A stretch of DNA of 64,000 nucleotides from assembly GCF_029581275.1 (NCBI RefSeq), contig NZ_CP120742.1, forward strand, positions 6,262,501 to 6,326,500. Direction: 5' to 3'. Of the stretch, positions 29,661 through 39,126 are shown in pieces. Under the pieces are notes generated by a model. It ran no database searches. It saw nothing but the letters and a program-made list of their open reading frames with translations, and was not told the DNA's origin. Position 1 is the first letter of the stretch, and each line of letters begins with the position of its first letter. Source of the stretch: Micromonospora sp. WMMD1155 (GTDB taxonomy: Bacteria > Actinomycetota > Actinomycetes > Mycobacteriales > Micromonosporaceae). The position numbers and the translations under genes are program-made.

Positions 29661-30923
29661 CTACAGGCGCTCGACCAGTGGGCCGGCGCACCGGTTGCGG
29701 GTGTCGAACACGTAGCGGGCGTGCCGGACCACGAGGTCGTAGTCGAAGCTGTCGTGGTCGGTGACCACCACCACCCCGTCGGCGGCGCTCACCTCCCGCT
29801 CGGAGAGCCCGACCACGGTGACCCCGGCGGGGATCTGGTGCGGCTCGGCGTACGGCTCCACGGCGTGGACCTCGGCGCCGAGCGCCTGCAGCCGGCGGGC
29901 CACGTCGACCGCCGGGGAGTCCCGCATGTCGCCGGTGTTCTTCTTGTACGCCAGGCCGAGCAGCAACAGCCGGGCGCCGCTGACCGACCGGCCCGTGCGG
30001 TTCAATCCCGCCATGACCCGCTGCGCGACGTGTTCGGGCATCTCGTGGTTGACGTCGTTGGCCAGCTCGATGAACCGGAACTGTCGGCCGAGGCGGCGCT
30101 TGACCTGCCACGACAGGTAACAGGGGTCGATCGGCAGGCAGTGCCCGCCGACGCCGGGGCCGGGCCGGAACGGCAGGAACCCGAACGGCTTGGTCTCGGC
30201 GGCGTCGATCGCCTGCCAGACGTCGATGTCGAGGTGATGCGACAGCATCGTCAGCTCGTTGATCAACGCTATGTTGACCTGGCGGAACGTGTTCTCGATC
30301 AGCTTGGTCAGCTCGGCGACCCGGGTGGAGTCCACCGCGACGGTGCGGTGCACGATGCGCTGGTAGAACTCGTCCACCCGGGCCAGCGACGCCGAGTCCA
30401 CCCCGGACACCACCTTGGGGGTGTTCTCCAGCTTCCACGTCGGGTTGCCCGGGTCGATCCGTTCCGGGCTGTAGCCGAGGTGGAAGTCGCCCGGACTGGT
30501 CAGCCCGCTGGCCTTCTCCAACAGCGGGCGCAGCAATTCCTCGGTGGTCCCCGGGTACGTGGTCGACTCCAGGACCACTGTGCAACCCGGCCGGACGTAC
30601 GGGCCGATGCCGATACCCGCCTGCTCGACGAAGCTCAGATCGGGGGTGCCGTCGCGCAGCGGAGTCGGCACGGTGATGACGCAGACGTCGAAGCCCTCGG
30701 CGTCGGAGTACTCGGTGCTGGGGTTGTACCGCCCGCTGCTCAACGCCCGGCCCAGCCGGTCGGTCGGGATGTCCTCGATGAACGACTCACCGGAGGCGAG
30801 ACGCTTGACCCGGTCGGCGTCGACGTCGAGGCCGACCACGTCCAGCCCCGCTTCGACAGCACGCAGGGCCAGCGGCAGCCCGACGTATCCCTGACCGATC
30901 ACGACCAGCTTTTCAACGCTCAC
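29661..30923 (-). CDS. UDP-sugar 6-dehydrogenase (WecC/Ugd family)
   Basis: A 420-residue NAD-dependent dehydrogenase that oxidises the C6 hydroxyl of a UDP-hexose or UDP-N-acetylhexosamine to the acid. The N-terminal Rossmann motif is VVIGQGYVGLPLA. The catalytic Cys lies in GGHCLPIDP. The middle helix region has ELTKLIENTFRQVNIALINEL, and the C-terminal domain has GLAYKKNTGDMRDSPA. The ESTTYPGTTEE segment favours the WecC/VipA branch over UDP-glucose dehydrogenase. It probably supplies a uronic-acid sugar for surface polysaccharide. Confidence 0.88.
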   Translation of the reverse strand: MSVEKLVVIGQGYVGLPLALRAVEAGLDVVGLDVDADRVKRLASGESFIEDIPTDRLGRALSSGRYNPSTEYSDAEGFDVCVITVPTPLRDGTPDLSFVEQAGIGIGPYVRPGCTVVLESTTYPGTTEELLRPLLEKASGLTSPGDFHLGYSPERIDPGNPTWKLENTPKVVSGVDSASLARVDEFYQRIVHRTVAVDSTRVAELTKLIENTFRQVNIALINELTMLSHHLDIDVWQAIDAAETKPFGFLPFRPGPGVGGHCLPIDPCYLSWQVKRRLGRQFRFIELANDVNHEMPEHVAQRVMAGLNRTGRSVSGARLLLLGLAYKKNTGDMRDSPAVDVARRLQALGAEVHAVEPYAEPHQIPAGVTVVGLSEREVSAADGVVVVTDHDSFDYDLVVRHARYVFDTRNRCAGPLVERL

Positions 30924-31047
30924 CCAGGCTCCTGCGGCAGTTGGTGGAAATGGCCTGCAGAGAGCCTAGAGGCGTCTTGAGCGACGTAAGTCCGTTTTGG
31001 GGATATCGGTGCTGGTGGGACCGCGCCGACGAATGGCGCCCGCCCGG

Positions 31048-32421
31048 CTACCCGTCGCCCGAGCCCTCCGGAACGGTCGGTGTGCTCTCCGTCGCGGTGG
31101 GCGTGGCCGACGTCGGCGTGGTGCTCGGCTCGCCGGTCGGGCCGCCCGTCGGCGCGGTGGTCCCGGTCGGCGTCCCCGTCGGCGTCGGTGAACTGCTCGT
31201 CTGGCTGGGTCGCACGCTCGGCGTCGCGGACGTCGAGGCGGACGGGGTGCTGGGGGCATGCGGCCGACCGGGTCGGCCCGGATCGACGGTGACGACCTGC
31301 TCGTTCGCCGCCGGTAGTTCCGCCGGGCCGCTCGGCGCCACAGTCGGCGACGTGGTGGGCAGCTTCACCGCCGGATCCTCGCCGGCGTTGCGCGCCGCTC
31401 CCAACGCGGCACCGAGCCCGACCAGCGCGACCAGCACGGCCGCGGCCGCGCCGACCAGGGGACCCCGCCGCCGGTGACGCCGGGACTGCGCCGCGCTCGC
31501 CACCGCCGCGCCGACCGGCGCGTCGGTACGGGTGCCCGGGCCGGCGTCGCGCAACGGGATCGGCGTGGCCATCGCCGTCGGAGGCTCGCCGCCGGTGACC
31601 GCGGTCCGGGCGGCCTCGGCCATCGCCGCGCCGCTGGTGAAGCGGTCGAGCGGATCCTTCGCCAGGGCCCGTGACACCAGGGCGCGGACCGCCTCCGGGA
31701 TGTCGTGCGGCAACTCCGGCGGTTCGTCGTCCAGGTGACGCACCGCGACCTGGAGTGGGTTGTCGCCGGTGAACGGCGGACTGCCGGTGAGGCAGCAGTA
31801 GGTGACCGCGCCCAACGCGTAAATGTCGGTGGCACCGCTCACCGGCCGACCGGCGGCCTGCTCGGGAGCCATGTAGAGGGCGGTGCCCGGCACCGCGTTG
31901 GTGCTGGTGATGCTGGTGATGTCGGTGGAACGGGCCACCCCGAAGTCCACCAGGACGACGGTGCCGTCCTCCTGCACCAGCAGGTTGCTGGGCTTGACGT
32001 CCCGGTGCACGATGCCGCCGCGGTGCGCCGCGTTCAACGCGGCGGCGGCCTGGGCCACGATCGACATCGTCTCGGCCACGTCGAGCCGACCGGCCGTCTC
32101 GATGCGCTTGGACAACGGCTCGCCGGCGACGAACTCCATCACGAGGTAGTCCGCTCGGCCGCCGTCGTCGGGCAGGTCGTCGGCGCCGCAGTCGAAGACC
32201 TGAACGATGCCCGGGTGCCGCAGCGCCGCCATGATCCGCGCCTCGGCCCGGAACCGGGCGATGAAATCCGGGTCGGAGACCAACGCCGGCAGCAGCACCT
32301 TGACCGCGACCTGGCGGCCGAGGATCAGGTCGGAGGCACGCCAGACATCGCCCATACCGCCGGTGGCGACACGTTCGTCCAAGCGGTAGCGACCGCTGAG
32401 CACGACCTCCGATGACAACAC
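31048..32421 (-). CDS. Membrane-anchored PknB-type Ser/Thr protein kinase
   Basis: A roughly 457-residue kinase. The catalytic domain (about residues 8-265) has the Gly loop ATGGMGDVW, the Lys in VAVKVLLP, the catalytic loop HRDVKPSN and DFGVARS. A basic juxtamembrane region leads to one membrane helix (LVGAAAAVLVALVGLGAALG), and the external tail is Pro/Ser/Thr-rich without PASTA repeats. The start is uncertain: GTG at 32421 is chosen because kinase homology follows closely and a TAGGTA -10 lies about ten bases upstream; the frame is open to 32451. Confidence 0.88.
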   Translation of the reverse strand: MLSSEVVLSGRYRLDERVATGGMGDVWRASDLILGRQVAVKVLLPALVSDPDFIARFRAEARIMAALRHPGIVQVFDCGADDLPDDGGRADYLVMEFVAGEPLSKRIETAGRLDVAETMSIVAQAAAALNAAHRGGIVHRDVKPSNLLVQEDGTVVLVDFGVARSTDITSITSTNAVPGTALYMAPEQAAGRPVSGATDIYALGAVTYCCLTGSPPFTGDNPLQVAVRHLDDEPPELPHDIPEAVRALVSRALAKDPLDRFTSGAAMAEAARTAVTGGEPPTAMATPIPLRDAGPGTRTDAPVGAAVASAAQSRRHRRRGPLVGAAAAVLVALVGLGAALGAARNAGEDPAVKLPTTSPTVAPSGPAELPAANEQVVTVDPGRPGRPHAPSTPSASTSATPSVRPSQTSSSPTPTGTPTGTTAPTGGPTGEPSTTPTSATPTATESTPTVPEGSGDG

Positions 32422-32947
32422 CGCATTACCGTACCTAGAGTGGCGGTGCACGGCGTACCGCGGCCTGTCGTCCGCTCGGGTGACACCCGTCGGTCAACCG
32501 TCCCCGACCTGTGTGGACTCCACGTTCCTGTGACACGGCGACGACGTGGTGTGACGAAAGCTGACATCTTTCGGGGTCCGACCGCTCGGCGGTCGCCGAA
32601 AACCGCCCTCGACCACGGACCGCTTCCCCGGCTCACCGACCGTTACACCGACGCGCCGTCGAACATGGTTGATAATTGTCACTCTTCCGTGACGTGGTGC
32701 CGACTTGTCGCGCCGCCGGTCCCCTCCTAGCGTTAGCCCGGCTCGGACCCCGGCGACGTCGGCGCGCCGCCGATCACCCTGCCGGTGCCCGGACCAGCCG
32801 ACCCGGACCACCCGGGTCGCGGGCGCGATCAGATCGGCGGGGGGCGGTACGGGTGCGTGAGCTGGTCGGGTGGACCCTCCGTAGCCGGTGCTCGACCCCG
32901 GTGGGGCGGAGCGGGTCGGCAGGCTCCAGGCAGTTCACGGGTCGCGG
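32422..32947. other. Intergenic region between divergent kinase and sigma-factor genes
   Basis: About 525 bases with no convincing gene. It presumably carries both promoters. A small inverted repeat, GTCAC-N6-GTGAC, lies at 32678-32693 next to a locally AT-rich stretch (GATAATTG). No riboswitch or long hairpin was recognised. Confidence 0.45.
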
Positions 32948-33568
32948 ATGAGTGGCGACCTGTCGGAGGCGGTCAGCGCGGCACAGGGTGGGGACGAGGA
33001 TGCGTTCCGCTTCCTCTACCGCAGCCTTCAGCCGGGGCTCCTGCGTTACCTGACCGCCCTGGTCGGCGCGGACGCCGAGGACGTCGCCTCGGAGGCCTGG
33101 CTGCAGATCTCCCGCGACCTGCCCAGCTTCACCGGTGGTGAGTTCCGCGCCTGGGCCGTCACCATCGCCCGTAACCGGGCCATGGACCACCTGCGCCGGC
33201 TGCGCCGACGCCCGGCCTTCCCCGTGCCGGTGCAGGCGCTCGTCCATCTCGCCAGCGACGCGGACACCGCCGAGGGCGCCAGCGAGACGATCGGCACCGA
33301 GACGGCCCTGGCGTTGATCGCCACCCTGCCTCCCCGTGAGGCCGAAGCCGTGTTGTTGAGGGCCGTGGTGGGGCTCGACGCCGGGTCCGCCGGCCGGGTG
33401 CTGGGCCGTCGGGCCGGTGCCGTGCGGACCGCCGCACACCGGGGCCTGCGACGGCTCGCGACCCTGTTGGAGCGCGAGGATTCGGTCGCTGTCGACGCGG
33501 TGCCGTCGCCCCGCACGGGTAACGGTCCCGCCCTGCGGGCGTCGCACACCGAGCCGGCGGACGGCTGA
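32948..33568 (+). CDS. ECF-type RNA polymerase sigma factor
   Basis: A 206-residue sigma factor with region 2 (AFRFLYRSLQPGLLRYL, then DVASEAWLQISRDL and FRAWAVTIARNRAMDHLRR) and region 4 (TLPPREAEAVLLRAVVGLDAGSAGRVLG). The ATG at 32948 begins just before region 2; the longer frame adds unrelated residues. The next gene, 16 bases downstream, encodes a single-pass membrane protein that may be its regulator. Confidence 0.88.
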   Translation: MSGDLSEAVSAAQGGDEDAFRFLYRSLQPGLLRYLTALVGADAEDVASEAWLQISRDLPSFTGGEFRAWAVTIARNRAMDHLRRLRRRPAFPVPVQALVHLASDADTAEGASETIGTETALALIATLPPREAEAVLLRAVVGLDAGSAGRVLGRRAGAVRTAAHRGLRRLATLLEREDSVAVDAVPSPRTGNGPALRASHTEPADG

Positions 33569-33584
33569 CGTGAGGGGATCTCCG

Positions 33585-34349
33585 ATGAACCCGTTCCGGC
33601 GGGCCGATCACGCCGACACCGAACGGCTGCTCGACTCCGCCCAGCCCAGCGGGGACACGCGGTCGGGTGCGGCCCCGGTCCCGGCGGACAGCGACGTGAC
33701 GTCACCCGAGGCCCCGGCGTCGACCCCGGTCGCCCGGTTGCTCGCCGCGGCCGCCGGCCCGGTCCGGCCGGGCGAACTGGCCGGCGAGGAGGCCGCGCTC
33801 GCCGCGTTCCGGGCTGCCCGGGCCGAACAATCGCCGTCGGCGGCACACCGGGTGCGCCGTCGACGCCTGACGACCGGCGCGGCGGCGTGGATCGGGGCGG
33901 TCGCGGTCACCGCCACGGCGGGCGCCGCCTTCGCCGCGGTCCGTCAGGACTGGATTCCGGTACCCGTCGCACCGGAGCCGTCCAGAACGTCGCCGACGCC
34001 GGATTCGCCCCGGTCCGGCGAACCCACCCGGTCGCCGGCGCAGACGCCGTCGCGCGGCACCGCGTCGCCCCAGCCACCGTCGCCCGGCACGCCGTCGGTG
34101 GCGGCGCCCCCGGCCCACAGCCCAACCACCGGTTCCCTGCACGGCAAGTGCCGCGCTTGGTCGGCCAAGAAACCCGACCAACGGGAGAAGGCGTTGCGGA
34201 CGCCGGCCTTCGAGCGGCTGGTGACCGCCGCCGGTGGTGCCGACCGGGTCGAGGAGTACTGCCGCCGACTGGGTGCCGAGGCGAAGCCCTCCGCACCGGC
34301 GAAGTCCGCCGCGCCGCACCCTCCGTCGGGCCGCCCCTCTCCGAAGTGA
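33585..34349 (+). CDS. Single-pass membrane protein, probable sigma-factor partner
   Basis: A 254-residue protein in operon with the ECF sigma gene. Residues 1-85 are cytoplasmic and acidic, followed by a basic stretch (HRVRRRRLTTG) and one membrane helix (about residues 97-117). The outer part is Pro/Ser/Thr-rich. It ends in a small domain with two cysteines (GKCRAWSAKKP and EEYCRRLG). The topology suits an anti-sigma factor, but no zinc-binding HxxxCxxC motif is present, so the role is inferred from position only. GAGGGG precedes the ATG. Confidence 0.7.
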   Translation: MNPFRRADHADTERLLDSAQPSGDTRSGAAPVPADSDVTSPEAPASTPVARLLAAAAGPVRPGELAGEEAALAAFRAARAEQSPSAAHRVRRRRLTTGAAAWIGAVAVTATAGAAFAAVRQDWIPVPVAPEPSRTSPTPDSPRSGEPTRSPAQTPSRGTASPQPPSPGTPSVAAPPAHSPTTGSLHGKCRAWSAKKPDQREKALRTPAFERLVTAAGGADRVEEYCRRLGAEAKPSAPAKSAAPHPPSGRPSPK

Positions 34350-34507
34350 GCGGTGGGCGACCGGGTGGTTAGTTCCGCCCGGCATGGGAAATTCGTCTGG
34401 CGGACAGAGGTTGGTGGCCCCGTGCACGGCCTCCGACAGTGTCGGTGGATGGGTCTACCGTGACACGGTGTCGTTGACCCGGCAGATGGAGAGGGGCCCG
34501 ACCGTTG

Positions 34508-35740
34508 GTGACGTCGCCCGACCTGGAACGCAGCGCCATCCTGCGGGAGTCCGCCGCCGCAGGCCGTCATCTCGCGCGGATCTGCTTCAAGACCGGTCCA
34601 CCGACCCATGTCGGCGTCGAACTGGAATGGACCGTGCATGACGCCGCCGATCCCGCCCGCCCGGTCGATCCGGGGCGGTTGAGGGCGGCGCTGGGGCGGC
34701 ACAGCCCCGCCACGTTGGATCCGACGAGCCCGGCCGAGCCGCTGCGAGACGGCGGAGTGGTGACCGTCGAGCCGGGTGGTCAGGTGGAGATCTCCACCCC
34801 GCCCCGACCCTCGACGGCCGCGTTACTCAGGGCCACCGAGGCTGACATCGCCCAGGTCACCGACCTGTTGGCCGCCGCCGGGCTGGTCCTGGGCCGCAGC
34901 GGCATCGACCCACACCGACGACCCCGCCCGGTGGTGGAGACTCCCCGTTACCGCGCGATGCGCGCCTCCTTCGACCGGCGTGGTCCGGCCGGCCGCGTCA
35001 TGATGTACGGCACGGCGGGCCTGCAGGTCTGTCTCGACGCCGGTGAGCCGGACCAGGTCGCCGACCGGTGGGCCGCCGCCCACGCCGTCGGTCCGCCGCT
35101 GCTCGCGGCGTTCGCCTCGGCCACCCGACACGCCGGGCGTCGCACCGGTTGGGCCTCCGCCCGGATGGCCGCCTGGCTGGCCATCGACCCGGCCCGCACC
35201 CGCCCGGTGTGGACCCCCGGCAACGCCCTGCAGGACCCGACGGCGACCTGGATCCGGTACGTACTCGCCGCGCCGCTGCTCTGCCGGCGGCGGCACGGCT
35301 CGGACTGGACCGTACCGCCCGGTGTGACCTTCGCCGACTGGCTCGACGGCGCGTTGCCGCAGCCGCCCACCACCGACGACCTCGACTACCACGTCAGCAC
35401 GCTCTTCCCGCCGGTGCGGCCACGCGGTTACCTGGAGTTGCGTTACCTGGACGCCCAGCCCGAGCGGGATTGGCGGCTCCCGTTGGCGGTGCTGAGCGCC
35501 CTCTTCCACGATCCAGCCACGGTCCGCGAGGCGTACGCGATCGCGGCTCCGGTGGGGCACCGCTGGTCGGCCGCCGCGCGGAGCGGTCTGGCCGACCGCG
35601 CGCTGGCCACCGCCGCGACGGGTCTGTTCGACCTGGCCCTGACCGTCCTGCCCCGGCTGGACCTGCCGGCCGACACCAACGACGAGATCGAGCGAGGGGT
35701 ACGACGGCGGCTGGCCGCCGCGAAGGAGGGGGTTCGGTGA
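34508..35740 (+). CDS. egtA: Ergothioneine-pathway glutamate-cysteine ligase EgtA
   Basis: A 410-residue ligase of the plant/proteobacterial GCS2-like type that joins glutamate and cysteine to give gamma-glutamylcysteine, the sulfur donor for EgtB. Visible signatures are THVGVELEW near the start, then VTVEPGGQVEISTPP and MMYGTAGLQVCLD. GTG at 34508 is chosen (a TTG lies directly before it), with GAGAGGGG upstream. It is the first gene of the egtABCD operon. Its stop overlaps the first possible egtB start and the 60-bp tandem repeat. Confidence 0.9.
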   Translation: MTSPDLERSAILRESAAAGRHLARICFKTGPPTHVGVELEWTVHDAADPARPVDPGRLRAALGRHSPATLDPTSPAEPLRDGGVVTVEPGGQVEISTPPRPSTAALLRATEADIAQVTDLLAAAGLVLGRSGIDPHRRPRPVVETPRYRAMRASFDRRGPAGRVMMYGTAGLQVCLDAGEPDQVADRWAAAHAVGPPLLAAFASATRHAGRRTGWASARMAAWLAIDPARTRPVWTPGNALQDPTATWIRYVLAAPLLCRRRHGSDWTVPPGVTFADWLDGALPQPPTTDDLDYHVSTLFPPVRPRGYLELRYLDAQPERDWRLPLAVLSALFHDPATVREAYAIAAPVGHRWSAAARSGLADRALATAATGLFDLALTVLPRLDLPADTNDEIERGVRRRLAAAKEGVR

Positions 35741-35976
35741 GTGCGAGGAGTGAGCCGGAGTTGCGAGCCCCGCAGTCGCGAGCGTCGGGAGGTTCGGTGA
35801 GTGCGAGGAGTGAGCCGGGGTTGCGAGCCCCGCAGTCGCGAGCGTCGGGGGATTCGGTGAGTGCGAGGAGTGAGCCGGGGTTGCGAGCCCCGCAGTCGCG
35901 AGCGTCGGGAGGTTCGGTGAGTGCGAGGAGTGAGCCGGGGTTGCGAGCCCCGCAGTCGCGAGCGTCGGGAGGTTCG
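35731..35976 (+). repeat. 60-bp tandem repeat at the egtA/egtB junction
   Basis: Four nearly identical 60-base units begin at 35731, 35791, 35851 and 35911, and the start of a fifth follows at 35971. Each unit carries GGTTCGGTGAGTGCG, whose GTG is in the egtB frame. Each ends in a purine-rich GGGAGG or GGGGGA that can act as ribosome-binding site for the next GTG. The unit also has a small GGGG/CCCC stem. Because 60 is a multiple of three, copy-number change keeps the egtB frame. Confidence 0.95.
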
Positions 35977-37296
35977 GTGGGTGTGAGTGGTGAGCGGTTG
36001 CGGGACCGGATCGCTGGGGAGTTGGCGCGGGCCCGCTCGCGTACCTCGTTGTTGACCGAGGTGGTCGACGACGGTGAGTTGATGCGTCAGCATTCGCCGC
36101 TGATGTCGCCGCTGGTCTGGGATCTCGCCCACGTGGGTAACCAGGAGGAGTTGTGGCTGGTCCGCGATGTCGGCGGGCGTGAGCCGGTGCGGTGTGACAT
36201 CGACGAGTTGTACGACGCGTTCAAGCAGCCGCGCCGGGACCGCCCGGCCCTGCCTCTGCTGGCGCCCGCCGAGGCGCGCGCCTATCTGGGCACGGTGCGG
36301 GACAAGGTGCACGAACTGCTGGACACGGTGGCTTTCAGCGAGCGGCCGTTGGTCGCCGACGGGTTCGCCTTCGGCATGATCGTGCAGCACGAGCAGCAGC
36401 ACGACGAGACGATGCTCGCCACCCATCAACTGCGCGGGGGGCCGGCGGTGCTGCACGCTCCGCCGCCGCCCGAGCCGTCGGTCCGGGTCGGCGGGGAGGT
36501 GCTGGTGCCGGCGGGGGAGTTCACGATGGGCACCGACACCGACCCGTGGGCTCTGGACAACGAACGGCCCGCGCATCGGGTGGACCTGCCGGCGTACGTC
36601 ATCGACGCGGCCCCGGTGACCAACGGGCAGTACGCGGCCTTCATCGCCGACGGCGGTTACGACGATCAGCGGTGGTGGAGCCCGGCGGGTTGGGCGCATC
36701 GGCTCGGGGAGGGGCTGGTGGCGCCGATGCACTGGCGTCGTGACGGCGACGAGTGGTCGTACCGGCGTTTCGGCCGGTGGGATCGGGTGCGCGCGGACGA
36801 GCCGGTGGTGCATGTGTGCTTCTACGAGGCGCAGGCGTACGCGGCGTGGGCCGGTAAGCGGTTGCCGACCGAGGCGGAGTGGGAGAAGGCGGCCCGGTGG
36901 GATCCGGCGACCGGGCGGTCGCGGCGTTTTCCCTGGGGCGACGAGGACCCGACCGAGGCGCACGCCAACCTGGATCAGCGGCATCTGTGGCCGGCGCCGG
37001 TGGGCGCGTACCCGGGTGGGGTGTCGCCGTTGGGTGTGCACCAGCTCATCGGTGACGTCTGGGAGTGGACGTCGAGCACGTTCGGCGGGCATCCGGGTTT
37101 CACCGCGTTTCCCTATCGCGAATACTCCGAGGTCTTCTTCGGCGACGACTACCGGGTGTTGCGGGGTGGCTCGTTCGGCACCGACCGGTCGGCCTGTCGC
37201 GGCACCTTCCGTAACTGGGACTATCCGATCCGCCGGCAGATCTTCAGTGGTTTCCGCTGTGCCCGCGACGCCCGACCGGACGAGTCGTACCGGTGA
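35977..37296 (+). CDS. egtB: Hercynylcysteine sulfoxide synthase EgtB
   Basis: From the GTG at 35977 the protein has 439 residues, the usual EgtB size. It uses Fe(II) and O2 to join gamma-glutamylcysteine to hercynine. The N-terminal DinB-like domain supplies the iron histidines in WDLAHVGNQEELW and QHEQQHDETM. The C-terminal half is an FGE-sulfatase domain (GEFTMGTD, LPTEAEWEKAARW, LRGGSFGTD, FSGFRCARD). GGGAGG lies seven bases upstream. The same frame is open back to a GTG at 35737 that overlaps the egtA stop, which would add 80 repeat-encoded residues. Confidence 0.93.
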   Translation: MGVSGERLRDRIAGELARARSRTSLLTEVVDDGELMRQHSPLMSPLVWDLAHVGNQEELWLVRDVGGREPVRCDIDELYDAFKQPRRDRPALPLLAPAEARAYLGTVRDKVHELLDTVAFSERPLVADGFAFGMIVQHEQQHDETMLATHQLRGGPAVLHAPPPPEPSVRVGGEVLVPAGEFTMGTDTDPWALDNERPAHRVDLPAYVIDAAPVTNGQYAAFIADGGYDDQRWWSPAGWAHRLGEGLVAPMHWRRDGDEWSYRRFGRWDRVRADEPVVHVCFYEAQAYAAWAGKRLPTEAEWEKAARWDPATGRSRRFPWGDEDPTEAHANLDQRHLWPAPVGAYPGGVSPLGVHQLIGDVWEWTSSTFGGHPGFTAFPYREYSEVFFGDDYRVLRGGSFGTDRSACRGTFRNWDYPIRRQIFSGFRCARDARPDESYR

Positions 37297-37324
37297 TCGG
37301 CAATCCGGCGGGCGGGGCGCGCTG

Positions 37325-38071
37325 ATGTGCCGTCATCTGGTCTACCTGGGGGTGCCGGTCACCCTGGCGGAGGTGTTGTTCGATCCGCCGCACTCGTTGG
37401 TGCGGCAGTCCTGGGCCCCTCGGGACATGCGCGGCGGCGGCACCATCAACGCGGACGGGTTCGGCGTCGGCTGGTACCCGGGCGGGGGTGAGCCGGTGCG
37501 GTATCGACGGGCGCAGCCGATCTGGAGTGATCCGACGATCGCCCAGTTGGCGGCGGTGACCCGGACCGGCGCGGTGCTCGCGGCGGTGCGGTCGGCCACG
37601 GTCGGGATGGCGGTGCTCGACGGCGCGGCCGCGCCGTTCGCCGAGGGGCGGTGGTTGTTCAGCCACAACGGTGTCGTCCGCGGCTGGCCGGACGCGTTGG
37701 TGCCGCTCGCCGCCGGTCTGCCGGTGCGTGACCTGCTCACGTTGGACGCCGCCACCGACTCGGCGTTGCTGTGGGCGCTGGTGCGGCACCGGTTGCGCGC
37801 CGGGGACGACCCGGCGGACGCGGTCGGGCGGACGGTGGCCGACGTCGCCGCGGCGGCCCCCGGGTCGCGGCTGAATCTGCTGCTCACCGACGGCCGCCGG
37901 GTGGTGGCGAGTGTGGCCGGGCACGCCCTGTCGGTACGCGAGGCGCCGGGTTCGGTGCTGCTGGCCTCGGAGCCGTACGACGACGACCCCGGGTGGCGGG
38001 CGGCACCGGAGGGGCACCTGGTCCTGGCCACCGCCGACGAGGTGCGGACACGTCCACTTCCGACCCGCTGA
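37325..38071 (+). CDS. egtC: Gamma-glutamyl-hercynylcysteine sulfoxide hydrolase EgtC
   Basis: A 248-residue class II glutamine-amidotransferase-like hydrolase. After Met removal Cys2 (MCRHLVYLGVP) becomes the N-terminal nucleophile. The family pattern continues with NADGFGVGWYP and FSHNGVV. It removes the gamma-glutamyl group from the EgtB product. It lies 28 bases after egtB. Confidence 0.92.
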   Translation: MCRHLVYLGVPVTLAEVLFDPPHSLVRQSWAPRDMRGGGTINADGFGVGWYPGGGEPVRYRRAQPIWSDPTIAQLAAVTRTGAVLAAVRSATVGMAVLDGAAAPFAEGRWLFSHNGVVRGWPDALVPLAAGLPVRDLLTLDAATDSALLWALVRHRLRAGDDPADAVGRTVADVAAAAPGSRLNLLLTDGRRVVASVAGHALSVREAPGSVLLASEPYDDDPGWRAAPEGHLVLATADEVRTRPLPTR

Positions 38072-38120
38072 GCAGCACCGGGCGGGCACGCAACTGTTTG
38101 TCGAACAGAGAGGCGAGTCG

Positions 38121-39086
38121 ATGACGGCGGAACCGCTGGAGGTCTACCTCGAGGAGCGCGATCTGGAGCGTGGTCTGCGCGACGACGTTCGGGCCGGGCT
38201 GAGCGCCGAGCAGAAGTGGTTGCCGCCGAAGTGGTTCTACGATGCCCGGGGCAGCGAGTTGTTCGAGGAGATCACCCGACTTCCCGAGTACTACCCCACC
38301 CGGGCGGAGCGGACGGTGCTGGCCGAGCGTGCTCCGGACATCGCGGCGTCGACCGGGGCCAAGACGTTGATCGAGTTGGGTTCCGGGTCGTCGGAGAAGA
38401 CCCGCCTGTTGTTGGACGCGTTCACCCGCCGGGGTGGGCTGGGCACGTTCGTCCCGCTGGACGTGTCGGTCAGCGCGCTGCGGGGGTCCACGGCCCAGAT
38501 CGCCGCCGACTATCCGGGCCTGCGGGTGCGGGGCATCGTGGGCGACTTCACCCGGCAGTTGGACCGGTTGCCCACCGGCGGTCGACGGCTGGTGGTGTTC
38601 CTCGGCGGCACCATCGGCAACCTGCTGCCCGCCGAGCGGGCCGCCTTCCTGACGGCGATGCGTGCGGCGTTGGAGGTCGGCGACTGGCTGCTGCTCGGCA
38701 CGGACCTGGTGAAGGACCCGTCGGTGATCGTGCCCGCCTACGACGACGCGGCCGGGGTCACCGCCGAGTTCAACCGCAACGTGCTCCACGTGATCAATCG
38801 TGAGTTGGGTGCCGACTTCGACCCGGGGGCGTTCGACCATGTCGCTCTCTGGGATGCGGAGCACGAGTGGATCGAGATGCGGCTGCGGGCGACCCGGCCG
38901 ATGCGGGTGCGGGTGTTGGGCATGACCGTCGACTTCGCGGCGGGGGAGGACCTGCGTACCGAGGTGTCGGCGAAGTTCCACCGGGAGGGGGTCGCCGCGG
39001 AGCTGGGGGCGGCGGGCTTCGCCACGGCGGAGTTCTGGACGGACCCGGGTGGGCTCTTCGGGGTCACGTTGGCGCGGGCCCGGTGA
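38121..39086 (+). CDS. egtD: Histidine N-alpha-methyltransferase EgtD
   Basis: A 321-residue SAM-dependent enzyme that trimethylates histidine to hercynine, the first substrate of the pathway. Signatures are WFYDARGSELFEEITRLPEYY, the SAM-binding LIELGSGSSEKTRLLLDA and FLGGTIGNL. It is the last gene of the cluster, with GAGAGGCGAG upstream of the ATG. No egtE (PLP-dependent C-S lyase) follows; a general lyase elsewhere may do the last step. Confidence 0.95.
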   Translation: MTAEPLEVYLEERDLERGLRDDVRAGLSAEQKWLPPKWFYDARGSELFEEITRLPEYYPTRAERTVLAERAPDIAASTGAKTLIELGSGSSEKTRLLLDAFTRRGGLGTFVPLDVSVSALRGSTAQIAADYPGLRVRGIVGDFTRQLDRLPTGGRRLVVFLGGTIGNLLPAERAAFLTAMRAALEVGDWLLLGTDLVKDPSVIVPAYDDAAGVTAEFNRNVLHVINRELGADFDPGAFDHVALWDAEHEWIEMRLRATRPMRVRVLGMTVDFAAGEDLRTEVSAKFHREGVAAELGAAGFATAEFWTDPGGLFGVTLARAR

Positions 39087-39126
39087 GCCTGTTCACCCGC
39101 CTCGGACCGGGCCGCCGATGATCGGC

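Noticed and set aside
35731..35999. A short CRISPR array
   Set aside because: The units are directly adjacent with no variable spacers, overlap two coding regions, and no cas genes are nearby.
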